Shown: one piece after another, positions 43,509-51,920 of the stretch | Layout: each line of letters opens with the position of its first letter | Numbering within the stretch: position 1 is the stretch's first letter | NCBI RefSeq assembly: GCF_018130465.1 | Contig: NZ_JAFCKJ010000006.1 | Span: 248,001 to 312,000 of the forward strand | Reading direction: 5' to 3' | Source: Bradyrhizobium canariense | GTDB taxonomy: Bacteria > Pseudomonadota > Alphaproteobacteria > Rhizobiales > Xanthobacteraceae | DNA length: 64,000 nt | Translations under genes and position numbers: made by a program | Notes under the pieces: model-generated | Told to the model about the DNA's origin: nothing | The model's database searches: none | The model's input: only the letters and a program-made list of their open reading frames with translations

Positions 43509-44825
43509 TCAATACGATTTGTCGATTGTCTTGAGCGCGCCCTCGGGCAGGACGTCATTCAAAAGGCTGAGAAAGTCTCGCTGTGCCAGTTCGCGCGCGC
43601 GGTCGACCAAAAAGGGAATAGGGCTCGACGGTTCTGCGGTCCGGAAAAATGCGGCCACTTTGGCCAGCATGCCCAAGGCCTGTGCTCTATTTTCTGCAGA
43701 GAAAACAGTATCTTGAACTTCGCTCTCGATCCCGGACGAGGATGGGGTGGCAAGCTCCGCCATCCGTTCGATGGGCAGGTCGAAGAACTTGTCTCGCCCG
43801 ATATTGATCGCTGCGCTCTCTACGTGGGCGGGCACCAGCATTCGCATCACTTCGATAAAAGATTTACCAACCATCTCCTGCGCCTGACGCACCAGCAACA
43901 GGGCGGGATTCGACGGTTCCATTCGGGCGAAATAGTCCGCGGCGGCGGCAAGCGCCGCAGTGGCCTGCCCCGACGACGTCAGCGCACCGGTTGCCTCAAT
44001 CGGGTGTTGCGTGTCGGATAGTTCAGCGTCGTCTGCCGGCGCAGCCACAACGGCGCTCGGGTCACGCTCCGCGACGAGACCCGCAAGCCAGGCTGCCATG
44101 CCATTGACGACGCCGGAGACCCTGTCGAGGCTGATGGGTTGCCCCGAGTTCAACTTTTCGTGCCAGATCGTCTTGATGCCTGCAATTTCGGCAGCGACTG
44201 CCGTACAACGTGCACTCACCGCCCTCAGGGTGTCGAGATCTGTGTCGTCAATGATGCGCTCGATCATTGCAAGATCGGGAGCGTCAGTGTCGGCGTCACC
44301 AGCGGGAATTTCTCCCTTGGCAACCTGATAGGCACGGTAGTTGAGGGTCCCCTGTCTGCGATTTTCGATCAGCGGCAGGAATTGGAGGGGATTGATCACG
44401 GTCGGAAACACGTCGATCGCTTCGATCGTGACTGCGCGAAGAGCGTAGTCGCCGTCTTCGGCCCTCGGATGTACAGCTTCCCACTGCTCCCTAAGCAACG
44501 TGGTCGTCGCCTTCAGGCAATTGAGAAAGCCGTCAAGATCCCGGTTGAGGATGGAGAACTTGGCCAGCAGCATGTTCAAACGCAGATCGCGGGTGCGCGC
44601 CAGAAGAGGTCGCGCGGCCGCAAACTGGCCCGCGATGTCGATGGCCTTCGGATCGAAGCGCCCGCGATCTCCATTGGCGTTGACCACCTCGAAGTACGAC
44701 ATCGGAAGCAGCGATTCCGCACCTGCGAAGAAGTTGAGGTACTGAACGTCCCCACTTGCGTCGAGATCGGGCCCGCAGGGATCGTCCGCGGCTACGGGCT
44801 GGGTCAAGGAGGCGACGTCGAGCAT
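43509..44825 (-). CDS. tssA: T6SS assembly chaperone/cap protein TssA
   Basis: A 438-residue protein with an ImpA N-terminal domain: DPCGPDLDASGDVQYLNFF, then WEAVHPRAEDGDYALR (family motif W-x-x-[VL]HP). The C-terminal half contains NPALLLVRQAQEMVGKSFIE and ends RDFLSLLNDVLPEGALK, as in short TssA proteins. It is the first gene of the leftward arm. TssA binds baseplate and tail tip and supports tube/sheath extension. Confidence 0.9.
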   Translation of the reverse strand: MLDVASLTQPVAADDPCGPDLDASGDVQYLNFFAGAESLLPMSYFEVVNANGDRGRFDPKAIDIAGQFAAARPLLARTRDLRLNMLLAKFSILNRDLDGFLNCLKATTTLLREQWEAVHPRAEDGDYALRAVTIEAIDVFPTVINPLQFLPLIENRRQGTLNYRAYQVAKGEIPAGDADTDAPDLAMIERIIDDTDLDTLRAVSARCTAVAAEIAGIKTIWHEKLNSGQPISLDRVSGVVNGMAAWLAGLVAERDPSAVVAAPADDAELSDTQHPIEATGALTSSGQATAALAAAADYFARMEPSNPALLLVRQAQEMVGKSFIEVMRMLVPAHVESAAINIGRDKFFDLPIERMAELATPSSSGIESEVQDTVFSAENRAQALGMLAKVAAFFRTAEPSSPIPFLVDRARELAQRDFLSLLNDVLPEGALKTIDKSY

Positions 44826-45128
44826 GATCGTCCATCTGCTGGGCCCCCGCCGAACCCCGTGACGTACCCAGGAGCGCGGGAGGGACTATGATCCGATTGT
44901 CTTATGGGTCAGATGCTTGGCGGTCCCGGTTCATTCCCGGTGATCATGACAGTTTCGCGTGAACCAGCAAGCTCTAGGAGGCGACTACTTGAAGGCCTGG
45001 GTAGTTCTGTGTACGGCTGCGGTGGCGCGTCAGGATGCCAACCCCGGACGGACTTACCGGCCTGCCAGCAGCGGCCAGGATGTCCGTGGTTCTTGCATGA
45101 CCGCCTGATCTGCTCTTTGGAGCCGATC
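44826..45128. promoter_or_regulatory. Divergent T6SS promoter region
   Basis: About 300 bp between the diverging tssA and vgrG arms. It must hold promoters for both operons. No convincing sigma-54 element was found: the closest, TGGCGCGTCAGGATGC at 45023-45038, has one base too many between the GG and GC elements. A GGAG at ~45119-45122 serves the vgrG start. Confidence 0.5.
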
Positions 45129-47027
45129 ATGCGGCCGACGAGGGAGTTTAACGCCCACATGGGCCAGCTTACCCAAGATACCCGCCTCTGCGAGCTCAAG
45201 ACGCCACTCGGCAAGGACGTTCTGGTTTTCGTCGGATACGAGGCTTCGGAAGGTCTCAGCGAACTCTTTGAGTATCGTATCGAATGTCTCAGTGAGGACG
45301 CCGATCTCGACTTCGACCGCGCAATCGGTCAGCAGTGCACGCTGAAGATAAAGCTTCATGAGAAGGAGCGCGAGTTCAGCGGCATTCTCACCGAAGCGCA
45401 ATGGCTTGGGGTGAAGAACGACTATTTCAGCTACAGAATCGTGCTTCGGCCCTGGTTATGGCTGCTGTCGCGAACCACCGATTGCCGGATATTCCAGGAC
45501 AAGAAGGCGCCCGACATCATCAAGGAGGTCTTCAACGATCGCGGCTTCACCGACTACGAATCGAAGCTGACCGAGGAAGGTTCCTGTCCGAAGCTCGAAT
45601 ATTGCGTTCAGTACCGCGAGACCGATCTGAATTTCGTTTGCCGATTGATGGAGCAGCACGGCATCTACTACTTCTTCAAGCACGAGGGCGGCAAGCACAC
45701 GCTGGTACTGGCGGACTCAAAATCGTCGCACAGTCCGATCAACGGACTCGCCTCGATCCCATACATACCGCTGACGGGTGCCGACCGGCGAGGCGAGCAA
45801 CACATCTACGAATGGGTCTCGGAGCGTAGGTTTCGGACCGGCAAGGTCGAGCTCAACGATTACAATTACCAGAAGCCCAACGCGCAGATGATCAGCGACG
45901 CCAAGGGCAACGAGCATTACTCCCGATCAGAAATGGAATTCTACGACTATCCGGGGAAGTTCAAGGAAAAATCCGACGGCGAGCGCTACGCGAAGATCCA
46001 GCTTCAGTCCGAGCAAGCCATGGACCGGCGGCGCCGCGGCAACGGTGATGCAGTCAACCTGTTCCCCGGTGGATTGACTAAACTCGAGAAGCATCACAAG
46101 GACTCGCAGAACGTCGAATATCTGGTGGTACGAGCCACCCATTCGTTCTCGATCGAATCTTACCGCACGGGTGGTCCCAGCGACGCCGGTCAGCACGTCT
46201 ATTTCGGGAGCTACGAGTTCTTGCCGAGCGACCGTCCGTTCCGGGCGCCGATGTTGACGCCGAAGCCAAGGATTAATGGTGTCCAGACCGCCAAGGTGGT
46301 GACCAAGGACGACAATTCGAGCGAGGAGATCGACGTCGAAAACCTCGGCGAAATCTATGTACGGTTTTTCTGGGACCGGAAGAAAAAGCGGTCTTGCCGG
46401 TTGCGCGTTGCTCAGGTCTGGTCCGGCAAGAAATGGGGCGGTCAGATCATTCCGCGCGTCGGACAGGAAGTGGTCGTCGAATTTCTGGAAGGCGATCCGG
46501 ACCGGCCCCTGATCATCGGCACCGTCTATAACGACGAGTACAAGCTGCCCTATGACCTGCCGTCCAAGAAGACGATCGCGGGATTGAAGTCCGATTCGAC
46601 CAAGGGCGGCGGCGGCTACAATGAGTGGAATTTCGAGGACAAGAAGGGCTCCGAGAAGATCACGGTGCATGCCGAGAAAGACCATGACGTGACGGTCCGC
46701 GACACCGAGACGCGGACCATCGGCGAAGCCGCGCTCGGCGGCGACACCCGCAAGACGACCCTCGTCAACGGCAACGACAAGCTCGATATCGAGTTGGGCG
46801 GTCAGCATATCACTATCGCGATGGATCAGTCGGTCACCGCAGGGCTAACCATCACGCTCATGGCCAACGTCAACATCACGCTGCAGGTCGGCCCCAGCCA
46901 GATCATCCTGACGCCTGCGGGCATCGTCATCAACGCGCCGACCATTGCGATGACGGCGCAGGGAGCCATGGCGCTAACAGCCGGGGGCCCGCTGGGTGCC
47001 CACGGCCTGCCAACCCTTGTCGGTTGA
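45129..47027 (+). CDS. vgrG: T6SS spike protein VgrG (TssI)
   Basis: A 632-residue VgrG. The gp27-like part starts LTQDTRLCELKTPLGKDVLV and has GQQCTLKIKLH and the EQHGIYYFFKHEGGKHTLVL block. The gp5-like OB domain carries VRFFWDRKKKRSCRLRVAQ, GGQIIPRVGQEVVVEFLEGD and PDRPLIIGTVYN. A C-terminal beta-prism region has repeated IT/NI strands. No extra catalytic domain follows, so effectors must bind via adaptors or PAAR proteins. ATG at 45129 has GGAG 6 nt upstream; ATG at 45159 (MGQLTQ) is the alternative. Frame further upstream is not VgrG-like. Confidence 0.95.
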   Translation: MRPTREFNAHMGQLTQDTRLCELKTPLGKDVLVFVGYEASEGLSELFEYRIECLSEDADLDFDRAIGQQCTLKIKLHEKEREFSGILTEAQWLGVKNDYFSYRIVLRPWLWLLSRTTDCRIFQDKKAPDIIKEVFNDRGFTDYESKLTEEGSCPKLEYCVQYRETDLNFVCRLMEQHGIYYFFKHEGGKHTLVLADSKSSHSPINGLASIPYIPLTGADRRGEQHIYEWVSERRFRTGKVELNDYNYQKPNAQMISDAKGNEHYSRSEMEFYDYPGKFKEKSDGERYAKIQLQSEQAMDRRRRGNGDAVNLFPGGLTKLEKHHKDSQNVEYLVVRATHSFSIESYRTGGPSDAGQHVYFGSYEFLPSDRPFRAPMLTPKPRINGVQTAKVVTKDDNSSEEIDVENLGEIYVRFFWDRKKKRSCRLRVAQVWSGKKWGGQIIPRVGQEVVVEFLEGDPDRPLIIGTVYNDEYKLPYDLPSKKTIAGLKSDSTKGGGGYNEWNFEDKKGSEKITVHAEKDHDVTVRDTETRTIGEAALGGDTRKTTLVNGNDKLDIELGGQHITIAMDQSVTAGLTITLMANVNITLQVGPSQIILTPAGIVINAPTIAMTAQGAMALTAGGPLGAHGLPTLVG

Positions 47028-47032
47028 GTGCT

Positions 47033-47596
47033 ATGAGCCAGGTTAGGTTCGGTGCGGTGCGGGATCTCTTTCAGGCCTACCCAATGGCGCGCCATGACGT
47101 CGGCAGGGCCGAGCCCGACAAGCCTTCACTCGATTTCCTGCAGGACGCCGCCGATGCGTGCAATTGGAACGGGGCCGTCTCCTTCTGCGCTTATCTGCTG
47201 CCCCGGCGCGTCGCCGTTGCCTGGGGATGCCGCTCGCTACGGCGGATGTTCGACCATTTCGATGCCAACGACGCCAGGTCGCTGAACTACGTCGAGGCCT
47301 GGGTCAGGCAGCCCGACGAGCAGTCCCGGAACAAGGCGTTGGCCGTCGGCAACGCCAACGATCCGGAACAGCCGGCGACATGGCTTGCGCTGGCGGCCGG
47401 ATGGTCTGGCGGAAGCGTGGTCCCGGCGGAGTTTGCGCCGGTCGAGGCCAAGCCCGATCAAGCTGCACGCGCGGTACGCGCGGCCCTGCTGATCGCCCTT
47501 TGCCGGCTCCCCCGCGAGTCCCAGGACCGGATAATGACGGCATGCCTAGAGGATGGTATTAAGTTGGCACGCGGCGAACCGCGCCCGCCGCGCTAA
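47033..47596 (+). CDS. DUF6931-type T6SS accessory protein
   Basis: A 187-residue cytoplasmic protein found after vgrG. WNGAVSFCAYLLPRRVAVAW and RRMFDHFDANDARSLNYVEA are typical of the DUF6931 family, whose members often sit beside VgrG and FHA genes. The ATG at 47033 lies 5 nt after the vgrG stop; a TTG at 47024 would overlap it. A role as chaperone or adaptor for spike loading is possible by position, but nothing in the sequence proves it. Confidence 0.6.
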   Translation: MSQVRFGAVRDLFQAYPMARHDVGRAEPDKPSLDFLQDAADACNWNGAVSFCAYLLPRRVAVAWGCRSLRRMFDHFDANDARSLNYVEAWVRQPDEQSRNKALAVGNANDPEQPATWLALAAGWSGGSVVPAEFAPVEAKPDQAARAVRAALLIALCRLPRESQDRIMTACLEDGIKLARGEPRPPR

Positions 47597-47608
47597 CGAG
47601 ACGAAGAG

Positions 47609-48973
47609 ATGGTGCTTCGATTCAATATCGAGAACGAACCGACCCTTCCGGACGGTGGCCCTGTATCATTTACGGTTACCGGCAGGCGCTCGGTCGATAT
47701 TGGCCGTGACCGTCATCTTGACTGGACGTTGCCTGATCCGGCTCGGACGATCTCCGGAAAGCATTGCGAGGTGCATTTTCGCGATGGCGGCTATTGGCTG
47801 CATGACGTCTCGACGAACGGCACCTTTCTCAATGGCGCCGACCAGCGAATGCGGGCACCGCACCGGCTGCGTGACGGAGACCGGCTCACCATTGGCCACT
47901 ACATCATCGGGGTTTCACTGGAGGATGCGGGCGGGCATCCGCAGGACCGCGAGGCACAGCAGCACGTTCCTCTCGTCCAGCAACATGCCGATTATCAGGA
48001 ATTGTGGGCGGCCGATCGCGACGTACCGCCGCCCATCGATCCGCAGCAATTGAAGAAGCCGCGCGAGGCGGCGCGCCCCGTCAATCCGGAGTTTCTGGAT
48101 TGGGCGGCGAGCGTCCCGTCGCCGGGCGTGGATCCCTTTCGACGACCACCGCCGACGTCGCCGTACCAGTCTTCCGCGCAGGACGACATGAGCTGGGCCG
48201 ACGGCCCGGTCGCCGCACCGAAAGCCCCCATCGAACCGCCGCCCGCGATGCCGACCCCGCGCCGGCCCTCGGTGTGGGCCGATGCTGAAGCGGCGCCCGT
48301 CCAGCCGCCGCCACCGCCATATGTCGAGCCGTCGCGACCGGCGCAGGCGATGGACGAAACGCCGGCGCCCGCCATGACGGCCGGCGGTGCCGACTTCGCG
48401 CGGCTGGTGGCACGCGCCGCCGGATTGCCCGACAATTTCTTTGCCAACACGACCGATGCCGAGCTCGCCGGACAGCTTGGTAGCATCTTGCGCATGACCG
48501 TGGACAATCTGATGGCGCTGCTGCAAGCGCGAACTCAGGCCAAGCAGCTGACGCGCAGCACCAGCCAGACCACCGTTCAGGCGATTGAGAACAACCCGCT
48601 GAAATTCTCGCCGACCTCGGAAGATGCAATGCGGATTTTGTTCGGGCCGAAGACGCGGAGCTATCTCGACGCGCAACGCGCCTTTGCGCAGGGTTTCAGC
48701 GACCTCAAATCACATCAGTTGAAGACGTACATGGCGATGCAGCACGCCGTTCACGAGCTCATCACCGGCATCGATCCGACCCTCATCGCGCGCGAGCTCG
48801 AGCTTCAGCGCGGGGCCAAATCCTGGCTCGGTTCGAACAAGAGCAAATTGTGGGATGAGTTCATGACGCGCTGGAAGGCGCATCTCGGCCGCGACAACAG
48901 CGCGCCGATCGATACCTTTATGCTGTATTTCTCCGACTATTACGACCGCTCCGACAAAAGCGGTGCAAAGTGA
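47609..48973 (+). CDS. tagH: T6SS FHA-domain protein (TagH/Fha/ImpI)
   Basis: A 454-residue protein. The N-terminal FHA domain has GRDRHLDWTLPD, SGKHCEVHF and the phosphothreonine-binding STNGTFLNG. A long Pro-rich linker (~150-250) leads to the C-terminal T6SS-FHA region, KTRSYLDAQRAFAQGFSDLK and HELITGIDPTLIARELELQ. In Pseudomonas and Agrobacterium, Fha is phosphorylated by PpkA (or binds phospho-TssL) to license T6SS assembly. Kinase and phosphatase genes lie in the same operon, so the same switch is expected here. Confidence 0.9.
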   Translation: MVLRFNIENEPTLPDGGPVSFTVTGRRSVDIGRDRHLDWTLPDPARTISGKHCEVHFRDGGYWLHDVSTNGTFLNGADQRMRAPHRLRDGDRLTIGHYIIGVSLEDAGGHPQDREAQQHVPLVQQHADYQELWAADRDVPPPIDPQQLKKPREAARPVNPEFLDWAASVPSPGVDPFRRPPPTSPYQSSAQDDMSWADGPVAAPKAPIEPPPAMPTPRRPSVWADAEAAPVQPPPPPYVEPSRPAQAMDETPAPAMTAGGADFARLVARAAGLPDNFFANTTDAELAGQLGSILRMTVDNLMALLQARTQAKQLTRSTSQTTVQAIENNPLKFSPTSEDAMRILFGPKTRSYLDAQRAFAQGFSDLKSHQLKTYMAMQHAVHELITGIDPTLIARELELQRGAKSWLGSNKSKLWDEFMTRWKAHLGRDNSAPIDTFMLYFSDYYDRSDKSGAK

Positions 48974-49021
48974 ACTAGCGGCGGCCGTCCGGTCGCCGAC
49001 ATTGCTAATGTGGATGTAGGA

Positions 49022-50359
49022 ATGTCTTGGTACAGCAAGGTTTTCTGGTCGGAAGGTCTGTTTCTGCGGCCGCACCATTTGCAGCAGAATGATCGCTATG
49101 TCGAGCACTTGCTGGAAAAGCGCGTTCGTTACACGACGCCATACCCTTGGGGATTTGCCCAGCTCGAGATCAACACGGACCTCACTGAACAGAGTAAATT
49201 TGCGGTGCGCAACGCCTCCGGCGTCATGCCAGATGGCACGCCATTCGACATCCCAGCGGACAGCCCGATCCCGGACGCGATAGAGGTGCCGGATTCGGCT
49301 GCCGGCCAGATCGTTTGGCTGATGATGCCCGTCGCCGCACCGAACACGCGCGAAGTGGACGAAGATCGGACCGACAGCGCCAGCCGCTATGTTCGCACTT
49401 CGGAGACTTTCATCGACTCGACCTCCACGCTGCGCATCGAGGAAGAGATCGACATCGCCTATCCGCGGTTGTCATTCGAATTGCGCAAGACCAGCAAGCC
49501 AGGATACATGGGCCTCGGCATCGCGCGCATTCTGGAGGTGCGTGACAAGAACGTGCTGTTCGATGACAAGTTCGTGCCGCCGATGCTGGTCTGCGCCGCA
49601 CATCCGATCATCGACGGCTGGCTCAATCGCATCATCGGCTGGGTCGAGACCAAGCTCGATGAGCTCGCACGCTACGCGGTCGATCCATCGTCCGGTGGCG
49701 GATTGCAGAGCGTGGACTATCTGGTGCTGCAGGTCCTCAACCGCACCATTCCCGTGCTGACCCATTTTCAGCGCTCCGGAAGTATTCATCCCGAACGGCT
49801 GTACGAGGAGTTGCTGAGGTTCGCCGGTGAGCTTGCGACGTTTGCCACGCCGGAACGCCGCGCACGCAACTATCGGGCATACGATCATGATGACCTCGAA
49901 AACATTTTCACCCCCCTGGTAAGCGACATCCAGGACTTCCTGAGCGCGCGGCTCGGCCGGCGGGCGATCCGCCTTGAGATCATCGAGCGTGCACAGAATG
50001 CATTCGTGTCGCCGATCCGCGATCGGGCGCTATTCCGGAATGCGACCTTGGTGCTCGAAGTTGCGGCACGGCGGCCGCTCGTGGAAATCCAGAACGATTT
50101 CCCGCATCTGTTCAAGGTCGGCCCGAACACCAAGATGAACGAGATCGTGCACGCCAACTTGCCGGGGTTGACGTTGGTGCACTTGCCGACCCCGCCGCCG
50201 CACATCCGGGCCATCACCGATCACGTCTATTTCTATCTCGATCGCAAGTCGCCGCTGTGGCCCGAGTTCAGCACGGCGGCCTCGATCGGGATGCACTTCT
50301 CCGGCGACTGGCCGGAGCTTGAACTGTACCTTTGGGCGATCCTGGAAGATAGGCCATGA
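49022..50359 (+). CDS. tssK: T6SS baseplate subunit TssK
   Basis: A 445-residue TssK/ImpJ that links baseplate wedges to the membrane complex. Opening MSWYSKVFWSEGLFLRPHHL is diagnostic. Later blocks include TPYPWGFAQLEINTD, LRFAGELATFA and LPGLTLVHLPTPPPHIRAI. ATG at 49022 is preferred over an in-frame GTG at 49010 because it begins on the conserved motif. It overlaps tssL by the ATGA at 50356. Confidence 0.95.
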   Translation: MSWYSKVFWSEGLFLRPHHLQQNDRYVEHLLEKRVRYTTPYPWGFAQLEINTDLTEQSKFAVRNASGVMPDGTPFDIPADSPIPDAIEVPDSAAGQIVWLMMPVAAPNTREVDEDRTDSASRYVRTSETFIDSTSTLRIEEEIDIAYPRLSFELRKTSKPGYMGLGIARILEVRDKNVLFDDKFVPPMLVCAAHPIIDGWLNRIIGWVETKLDELARYAVDPSSGGGLQSVDYLVLQVLNRTIPVLTHFQRSGSIHPERLYEELLRFAGELATFATPERRARNYRAYDHDDLENIFTPLVSDIQDFLSARLGRRAIRLEIIERAQNAFVSPIRDRALFRNATLVLEVAARRPLVEIQNDFPHLFKVGPNTKMNEIVHANLPGLTLVHLPTPPPHIRAITDHVYFYLDRKSPLWPEFSTAASIGMHFSGDWPELELYLWAILEDRP

Positions 50360-51879
50360 GCGACAGGGACAAGCCGGTCAATCCTTTCGGTCGGGGCGAG
50401 CGGACGATCATCCGTCCCAATCCCGGCGGGAAATTGCCGCCGGCGCCTGCCGCCCAACCGCCGGCGGGAGAAGGGCCTGCGGCACGCCCTGCCTATTCGC
50501 CGTCGCCCGTGCCGTCTCCCGGCGCCGCGCCGTCGTCATCGTTTTCCCCGGTTCCGCAGGGCCCGAGCTACGCCGCCGCACCAACCAGCCATCCGTCGGA
50601 GGAATGGATATCGACCCCGACGCAACCCTCCGCGCAGCAAGCGATGCTGCCGCCCGGACCGCCTCTGCGCGTCGACGATCTGGTCGCGCCGAACGCCAAT
50701 CCGGTGATGCGCGCCGCAGGGCCCTTGCTGCAACTGCTGGGCCGCTTGCGGGTGGCGCTCATGCGAGCATCATTCGCAAGTCTGATGGAACAAGTGGCCG
50801 ATGCCATAAAATTCTTCGAGAAGGACATCCGTTCGGCGGGCATCTCCGAGCACCAGGCCAATACGGCAAAATATATCCTGTGCGCCACCGCCGACGATAT
50901 CGTGCAGCATATCCCGACCGAGGAGCGCCACGTCTGGACGCAATACTCGATGTTGAGCCGGTTCTTCGGCGAGCGGGTGGGCGGTGTCCGCTTCTTCGAG
51001 ATCCTTGACCATTTGAAGGTTGATCCGCTGGTCAATTATCCGGTGCTCGAATTGCAGCATGCCTGCCTCGCGCTCGGCTTCCAGGGCATTCACCGCACAT
51101 CGACGGGTGGGCTCGCCAACCTCCAGGTGATCCAGCGCAACCTGTATGAAACGCTGCGCCGGGTCCGTCCCAAGACGATGAGCGACCTGTCGCCGAACTG
51201 GCGGGGGCAGGCGCTGGCGGCTCGCCGGCAGCGCCTCCGTGTTCCGGTTTGGCTGGTAGCGGCCGTGGCCGCCGCGCTGCTGACGGGCTCTTATTTCGTC
51301 TTGCGCACACTGCTGGCCGGCCGGTCGGAGAATGCCGCCGAGGTGGCGCTGGCCCTGCATCCAACTGATCCGATCGAGCTCAAACGCAAGGTGATCGCGC
51401 CGCCGCCACCACCGCCGCCGCCACCACAGCCGGACCGCATCACCCAGTTGCAGCGCATCCGCAACGCACTCGCCAAGGAGAATACCGCCTGCGCCATGAC
51501 CGCGGACCAGACCGCGAGCTTCATCGTGATCAGGGTCTGTGACCTCGCACTGTTCTCGTCGGGCCAGGCCACCATCCTCGACGGCTTCAAGCCGATTGCG
51601 GTCCGGGTCGCTGCAACCCTCGACAAGGAGCCGGGGCGAATCCGGGTTGTCGGCCATACCGACAGTTCGCCGATCCGCACCGTGCGCTTCCCGTCGAACT
51701 TCGAATTGTCCGTCGAGCGCTCCAAGGCGGTCGCCGCGGCGCTGAAGCCCGGCCTGACCGATGGTTCGCGTGTCGACGTCGAGGGCAAGGGCGCGGACGC
51801 GCCGATCGCTCCCAACACGACACCTGAAGGACGCGCCAAGAACCGGCGTGTCGAAATCTTTATTGAACGCAGCGAATAG
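50356..51879 (+). CDS. tssL: T6SS inner-membrane protein TssL (DotU) with OmpA domain
   Basis: A 507-residue protein. The first ~110 residues are Pro/Ala-rich, then comes the cytoplasmic DotU/IcmH domain (ILCATADDIVQHIPTEERHV, FFGERVGGVRFFEILDHL, LELQHACLALGFQG). A transmembrane span follows (VWLVAAVAAALLTGSYFVL), then a poly-Pro linker and a periplasmic OmpA-like domain (VVGHTDSSPI, FELSVERSKAVAAAL, NRRVEIFIE). This is an 'evolved' TssL that can hold peptidoglycan itself. In Agrobacterium TssL is the PpkA substrate. The Thr to be modified cannot be chosen from sequence alone. Confidence 0.94.
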   Translation: MSDRDKPVNPFGRGERTIIRPNPGGKLPPAPAAQPPAGEGPAARPAYSPSPVPSPGAAPSSSFSPVPQGPSYAAAPTSHPSEEWISTPTQPSAQQAMLPPGPPLRVDDLVAPNANPVMRAAGPLLQLLGRLRVALMRASFASLMEQVADAIKFFEKDIRSAGISEHQANTAKYILCATADDIVQHIPTEERHVWTQYSMLSRFFGERVGGVRFFEILDHLKVDPLVNYPVLELQHACLALGFQGIHRTSTGGLANLQVIQRNLYETLRRVRPKTMSDLSPNWRGQALAARRQRLRVPVWLVAAVAAALLTGSYFVLRTLLAGRSENAAEVALALHPTDPIELKRKVIAPPPPPPPPPQPDRITQLQRIRNALAKENTACAMTADQTASFIVIRVCDLALFSSGQATILDGFKPIAVRVAATLDKEPGRIRVVGHTDSSPIRTVRFPSNFELSVERSKAVAAALKPGLTDGSRVDVEGKGADAPIAPNTTPEGRAKNRRVEIFIERSE

Positions 51880-51920
51880 CTGCCACCATAGCTCACGCTG
51901 TTTGCGACAGGTACCGGTCA

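Noticed and set aside
45023-45038. Possible sigma-54 promoter TGGCGCG-N4-GATGC before vgrG
   Set aside because: There are 11 bases between the GG and GC elements instead of the required 10, and the -12 element lacks TTGC.
44904-45128. N-terminal extension of VgrG by 75 residues
   Set aside because: The extension (Gly/Pro/Cys-rich) is unlike VgrG, and a proper Shine-Dalgarno serves the ATG at 45129.
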